Below, piece after piece: positions 60,849-64,000 of a DNA stretch of 64,000 nucleotides. The translations under genes were made by a program, and so were the position numbers. This DNA is from Flavilitoribacter sp020436695 (lineage in GTDB: Bacteria; Bacteroidota; Bacteroidia; Chitinophagales; Saprospiraceae). The DNA is taken from positions 248,001-312,000 of the forward strand of contig JAWKLQ010000001.1 of NCBI GenBank assembly GCA_041392665.1. The letters are read 5' to 3'. Under the pieces are notes generated by a model, which was not told the origin of the DNA, did no database searches, and worked only from the letters and a program-made list of their open reading frames with translations. Positions within the stretch are counted from its first letter, which is position 1. Each line of letters starts with the position of its first letter.

Positions 60849-61805
60849 TTAAAATTTCCAGTATGGTTGAAGATATGAGATCAATGCATGTAACCGGGCT
60901 TCGTATTCTTCCCAAACGTGCCGGGGAGAACTCGTCGCCTCTTCGGTATAAGCAATTTCTTCATCATTGATACCCGCTACGAAATTGTGCACACAGTGCG
61001 GCAGCATTTCTACGTTATAGCCGCCTTCCAGCGTGGCAAATACATTTTTGAAGCGCTCGCGGATCTTTTCCCCGATCTGATAAAAGCTGCCGGCGGTTAC
61101 CCGAAGTTCCAGCAACAGGTCGAAGATATGAGCGTCGAAACCGGCGGAGATCGCTACTACATCCGGCCGGAATTGCTCGGCAATGGGCAGGAAACTATCC
61201 ACCGCATCCATAAAAATATCGTCACCGCTTCCGGGAGGTAAGGGCACGTTAATCGTAAAGCCCTTGCCCTTACCTGCTCCGATCTCATCTACAAAACCAT
61301 GACCCGGAAACGCGGGGTATTGGTGTATCGACCAATACAACACCTGATCAGTTTCATAAAAAATGTGAGCGGTGCCATCTCCAAGATGGCCATCAAAATC
61401 AAATAACAAAACGCGCTTGCCCTCCGTTACGAGTTGTTGCGCGGCGATGGCAACATTGTTGAACAGGCAAAACCCGCTGGAGTGATCCGGATAAGCGTGA
61501 TGCCCCGGGGGGCGTACCAACGCAAAGTCTCCCTGCCGGCTGGCGGTGATGGTAAGTCCCACCGCAGCAACGGCAGCAGCAAAACTACCTTCGGATACCC
61601 GGGTGTCCCGATCCAGCCACTGCCCACCGGCACAGGCGTCCTTCACCCGCCGGATGTACTCCGGCTCGTGTACCAACTCCAGATACGGTGTCCCATCCAT
61701 TACTTCAGTGGGGTGCAAGCCGGAAAAAGTCTCCAGACGTTTCACATTTTCCGGGTGCATGCCCGTATCGTGTTGCAGAAAAATATTGTTATACAGCAGG
61801 TTCAT
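60849..61805 (-). CDS. Histone-deacetylase-family protein (class II/acetoin-utilisation-like)
   Basis: An amidohydrolase-type deacetylase of 318 residues from the ATG at 61805 (MNLLYNNIFLQHDTGMHPENVKRL). Active-site elements: RPPGHHAYPDHSSGFCLFNNVAIA with the His-His charge relay, FDFDGHLGDGT with two zinc ligands (a variant of the common DxHHGNGT), and SAGFDAHIFD with the third. LEGGYNVEML carries the transition-state Tyr. An in-frame upstream ATG at 61877 lies above a promoter-like -7 box, so it was not chosen. The expected substrate is an acetylated lysine or small acetylated amine; its operon partner is the Pat-like acetyltransferase. Confidence 0.88.
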   Translation of the reverse strand: MNLLYNNIFLQHDTGMHPENVKRLETFSGLHPTEVMDGTPYLELVHEPEYIRRVKDACAGGQWLDRDTRVSEGSFAAAVAAVGLTITASRQGDFALVRPPGHHAYPDHSSGFCLFNNVAIAAQQLVTEGKRVLLFDFDGHLGDGTAHIFYETDQVLYWSIHQYPAFPGHGFVDEIGAGKGKGFTINVPLPPGSGDDIFMDAVDSFLPIAEQFRPDVVAISAGFDAHIFDLLLELRVTAGSFYQIGEKIRERFKNVFATLEGGYNVEMLPHCVHNFVAGINDEEIAYTEEATSSPRHVWEEYEARLHALISYLQPYWKF

Positions 61806-62150
61806 TGATCCGTTTATTGCCTGTTTGCAAAAACAAAAGTAGGTCCAATTGAGAGGGAGCAACATGATTTTTATCACGTATCTTATTGACTGGGATCACG
61901 GTTTTCCGACGGGTGAGTATTGCAAAATGACAGGCATCGATTTTATATGTCCTGCCGGAAGAAAAAACAAATCAAATTGCCAGATGAGCAGTTTTTGAAA
62001 AATATTGACCGGTTTGGGCCAGCTGATCTTTTCACTCTAAGATCGAAAAAAAATTGCTTTTTTAAATTCGATCCACAAGTTGGACCTTCCCTTTTTAACC
62101 CTAGCCGATTAATTCCTATCTTTCCCCCTACAACTTAAAATCAGCAGCTC
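61806..62150. other. 345-nt divergent spacer
   Basis: Holds the promoter at 61834-61862 for the minus-strand operon. Towards the S9 gene there is TATCTTTC at 62117-62124, one base from the -7 consensus. No repeat or open frame of interest. Confidence 0.4.
61834..61862 (-). promoter_or_regulatory. Promoter TTG-N18-TACTTTTG for the deacetylase/acetyltransferase operon
   Basis: On the minus strand TTG at 61862-61860 precedes TACTTTTG (61841-61834), 29 nt above the chosen ATG. Spacing is at the short end of the consensus. Confidence 0.6.
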
Positions 62151-64000
62151 ATGTTGTCCAGAACTTGTTTAATGCTCTTTTTCCTGCTCATAAATTTCAT
62201 TGCCGTTTATTCACAGCAAAAACCTGTCTTTTCCGGCATGGACGTCTTCGAACTGGAATGGGTAGATCAACCCATGGTCTCTCCCAATGGGGAGTGGATC
62301 GTCTACCAACGCCGGGGTATGGACATCATGAAAGACCGGCGGCAGGGACAGCTCTGGCTGATCAAGTCAGACGGTAGCGAGCACGAAAAACTGAGCAATC
62401 TGGACGTCAACGAAAGTAATGCACAATGGTCGCCCGACGGAAACCGCATTGCTTTTACAGCTTCTACTACGGAGGGCTCCGAACTCTTTATTTACTGGCT
62501 GGACAGCGGTAAAAGCGCCCGCATATCCCAGTTGAGCGGATCTCCAGGCGGTCTGAGCTGGTCCCCCGACGGGCAATGGATCGCCTTTTCCATGTTTGTG
62601 GAAGGCTCGGAGCTTTCCCTGGTAAAAGCACCGAAAAAACCCAAGGGTGCCCAGTGGGCCGATCCGCCCCGCTTAACTACCCGGCTGAAGCACGAAGCAG
62701 ACGGGTCGGGATACATGACGCCCGGTTTTCAGCACTTATTCGTCATACCTTCGGATGGAGGATCAGCCCGGCAGGTTACTCACGGTGACCGCAACTACCG
62801 GGGGACTCCGATCTGGTCAAAAGATAGCCGGTATCTGTTGTTGAGCGCCAATCTGAATGAAGACTGGGAGTACGATTTTCGCAACTCCGAGATCTACCGC
62901 ATCAACCTGTCAGATGGTGCCGCCACTGCCCTGACTGACCGGCAGGGGCCCGATAGTGATCCGGCGCTTTCTCCGGATGGCAAAACGATCGCCTATCTGG
63001 GATATGAAGATAAGGTGCAGACCTATCAGATCAATGAACTGAACCTCATGAATGCGGACGGAAGTAATAAGCGAACCATTAAGCTCGGACTGGATCGCAA
63101 CATTTCCAATCTGAACTGGGACGCCGGGGGACAGGGGCTTTATTTTATGTTTACGGACAAAGGCAATAGTAAGATCGGCTACACTGACCTTTCCGGCAAT
63201 ACGTCGGTGATCGTTGATCAGGTGAGCGGCACATCGGTCGCCCGTCCGTATTCCAGTGGAGATTATTCAGTATCTGACAACGGCATCATCGCCTATACCG
63301 CCAGCACCCCCTATCGACCGGCCGACCTGGCCGTGATCAAAAAGCGGGAATGGCCTAAGTTCCTGACCCGGCTCAATGACGATCTGCTGGAACATCGTCA
63401 GTTGGGCAGCGTGGAAGAGATCTGGTATAAATCCACGGTGGGCGGATTAGATATTCAGGGTTGGCTGGTGCTGCCGCCGGATTTTGATGCTAAGAAAAAA
63501 TATCCGCTGCTGGTGGAAAATCACGGGGGGCCGACCTCCAATTACGACAACAGCTTTTCCCCGGAAATGCAATTGTACGCGGCTTCCGGGTATGTAGTCT
63601 TCTATCCCAACCCTCGGGGAAGTACCGGTTACGGTGAAGCCTTCGGTAACCTGCTGTACCACAATTATCCGGGCGATGACTATCAGGATGTGATGGACGG
63701 CGTGGATGCCGTACTCGCCAAAGGATACATAGACCCGGAGCAACTCTTCGTAACCGGAGGCAGCGCCGGTGGGATCATGACGGCCTGGATCATCGGCAAG
63801 AACGATCGTTTCCGCGCAGCTGCCGTGGTCAAACCGGTAATGAACTGGATGAGCAAGACCCTCACCGCGGACAACTATTTTGGCTATGCCTACAGCCGTT
63901 ATCCCGGCCAGCCCTGGGAGAATCCGGAAGTTTACATGAAATTTTCCCCCATTTCACTGGTGGGTAATATCACTACCCCAACGATGGTAATGGTCGGCAC
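62151..64000 (+). CDS. Secreted S9 (prolyl oligopeptidase-family) peptidase, 3' end beyond window
   Basis: At least 616 residues, cut at the right edge. A signal peptide at residues 1-22 (LMLFFLLINFIAVYSQ) is followed by a WD40/TolB-like beta-propeller with repeated SPDG strands (AQWSPDGNRIAF, LSWSPDGQWIAFSM, PALSPDGKTIAYLG) and then the alpha/beta-hydrolase domain. The nucleophile is S538 in VTGGSAGGIMTAW; NHGGPTSNYDNSF carries the oxyanion-hole segment and YPNPRGSTGYGEAF precedes it. The catalytic Asp and His lie outside the window. Dipeptidyl- or acylaminoacyl-peptidase activity on extracellular or periplasmic peptides is expected. Confidence 0.92.
   Translation, partial: MLSRTCLMLFFLLINFIAVYSQQKPVFSGMDVFELEWVDQPMVSPNGEWIVYQRRGMDIMKDRRQGQLWLIKSDGSEHEKLSNLDVNESNAQWSPDGNRIAFTASTTEGSELFIYWLDSGKSARISQLSGSPGGLSWSPDGQWIAFSMFVEGSELSLVKAPKKPKGAQWADPPRLTTRLKHEADGSGYMTPGFQHLFVIPSDGGSARQVTHGDRNYRGTPIWSKDSRYLLLSANLNEDWEYDFRNSEIYRINLSDGAATALTDRQGPDSDPALSPDGKTIAYLGYEDKVQTYQINELNLMNADGSNKRTIKLGLDRNISNLNWDAGGQGLYFMFTDKGNSKIGYTDLSGNTSVIVDQVSGTSVARPYSSGDYSVSDNGIIAYTASTPYRPADLAVIKKREWPKFLTRLNDDLLEHRQLGSVEEIWYKSTVGGLDIQGWLVLPPDFDAKKKYPLLVENHGGPTSNYDNSFSPEMQLYAASGYVVFYPNPRGSTGYGEAFGNLLYHNYPGDDYQDVMDGVDAVLAKGYIDPEQLFVTGGSAGGIMTAWIIGKNDRFRAAAVVKPVMNWMSKTLTADNYFGYAYSRYPGQPWENPEVYMKFSPISLVGNITTPTMVMVG

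Overview
The window looks like a chromosomal segment of a Bacteroidota bacterium, probably of the Saprospiria/Lewinella type. The phylum call rests on four things: four cargo proteins with type IX secretion (T9SS) C-terminal signals; families essentially confined to the phylum (DUF4286, DUF4290, DUF4270, flavobacterial-type mevalonate kinase); several promoters of the phylum-specific form TTG-N18-21-TAnnTTTG; and a ribosomal protein S1 with a long acidic N-terminus. Coding G+C is about 50%. No rRNA, tRNA, CRISPR array, complete insertion sequence or prophage was seen.

Layout. 1-5 kb: a fused branched-chain 2-oxoacid dehydrogenase E1 (runs off the left edge), then a DUF1611 protein paired with an enolase-superfamily epimerase. 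5.5-8.3 kb: a secreted M43 metallopeptidase. 8.5-18 kb: housekeeping genes on the minus strand (mevalonate kinase, CYTH protein, rpsA, DUF4286, a Clp-fold serine protease, murA, DUF4290, glmS). 18.7-22.1 kb: DUF4270 lipoprotein and glycogen synthase, divergent from panC. 22.5-28.8 kb: SMUG2-type glycosylase, a low-G+C TIR gene, carB and lpxD. 28.9-37.5 kb: CBS protein, a minimal T9SS protein, thrS, nadE, an ADP-ribosylglycohydrolase, CPBP protease, gamma carbonic anhydrase and speD. 37.6-43.4 kb: two large secreted proteases (S8 and M43). 43.8-53.1 kb: a complete ebo cluster (eboA to eboF, minus strand) interrupted between eboE and eboF by a plus-strand secreted beta-propeller gene and a nest of palindromic elements. 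53.6-64 kb: a secreted zinc protease, a Gre-like factor, a TPR lipoprotein, a two-gene operon of an HDAC-type deacetylase plus a GNAT/acyl-CoA synthetase, and an S9 peptidase cut by the right edge.

Most striking: the gene at 23195-24520 joins an N-terminal TIR domain (a fold often acting as an NADase in bacterial immunity) to a helical/TPR-like and coiled-coil linker and a C-terminal acetyl-CoA-carboxylase-type biotinyl domain with an intact EAMK biotinylation motif. Its base composition is far more AT-rich than that of its neighbours, so it was probably acquired. I know of no described system with this architecture.

The spacers are also rich in structure. They include a 131-bp MITE-like element with perfect 19-bp terminal inverted repeats and an exact 11-bp target duplication (45353-45505), several 90-170-bp imperfect palindromes, a roughly 140-bp dispersed repeat present twice, and short repeated words that fold into hairpins near gene ends. 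Two genes (rpsA and the M43 protease at 40.7-43.4 kb) carry small indels that break the frame; at least two of these lie in 4-base homopolymers and may be assembly errors.
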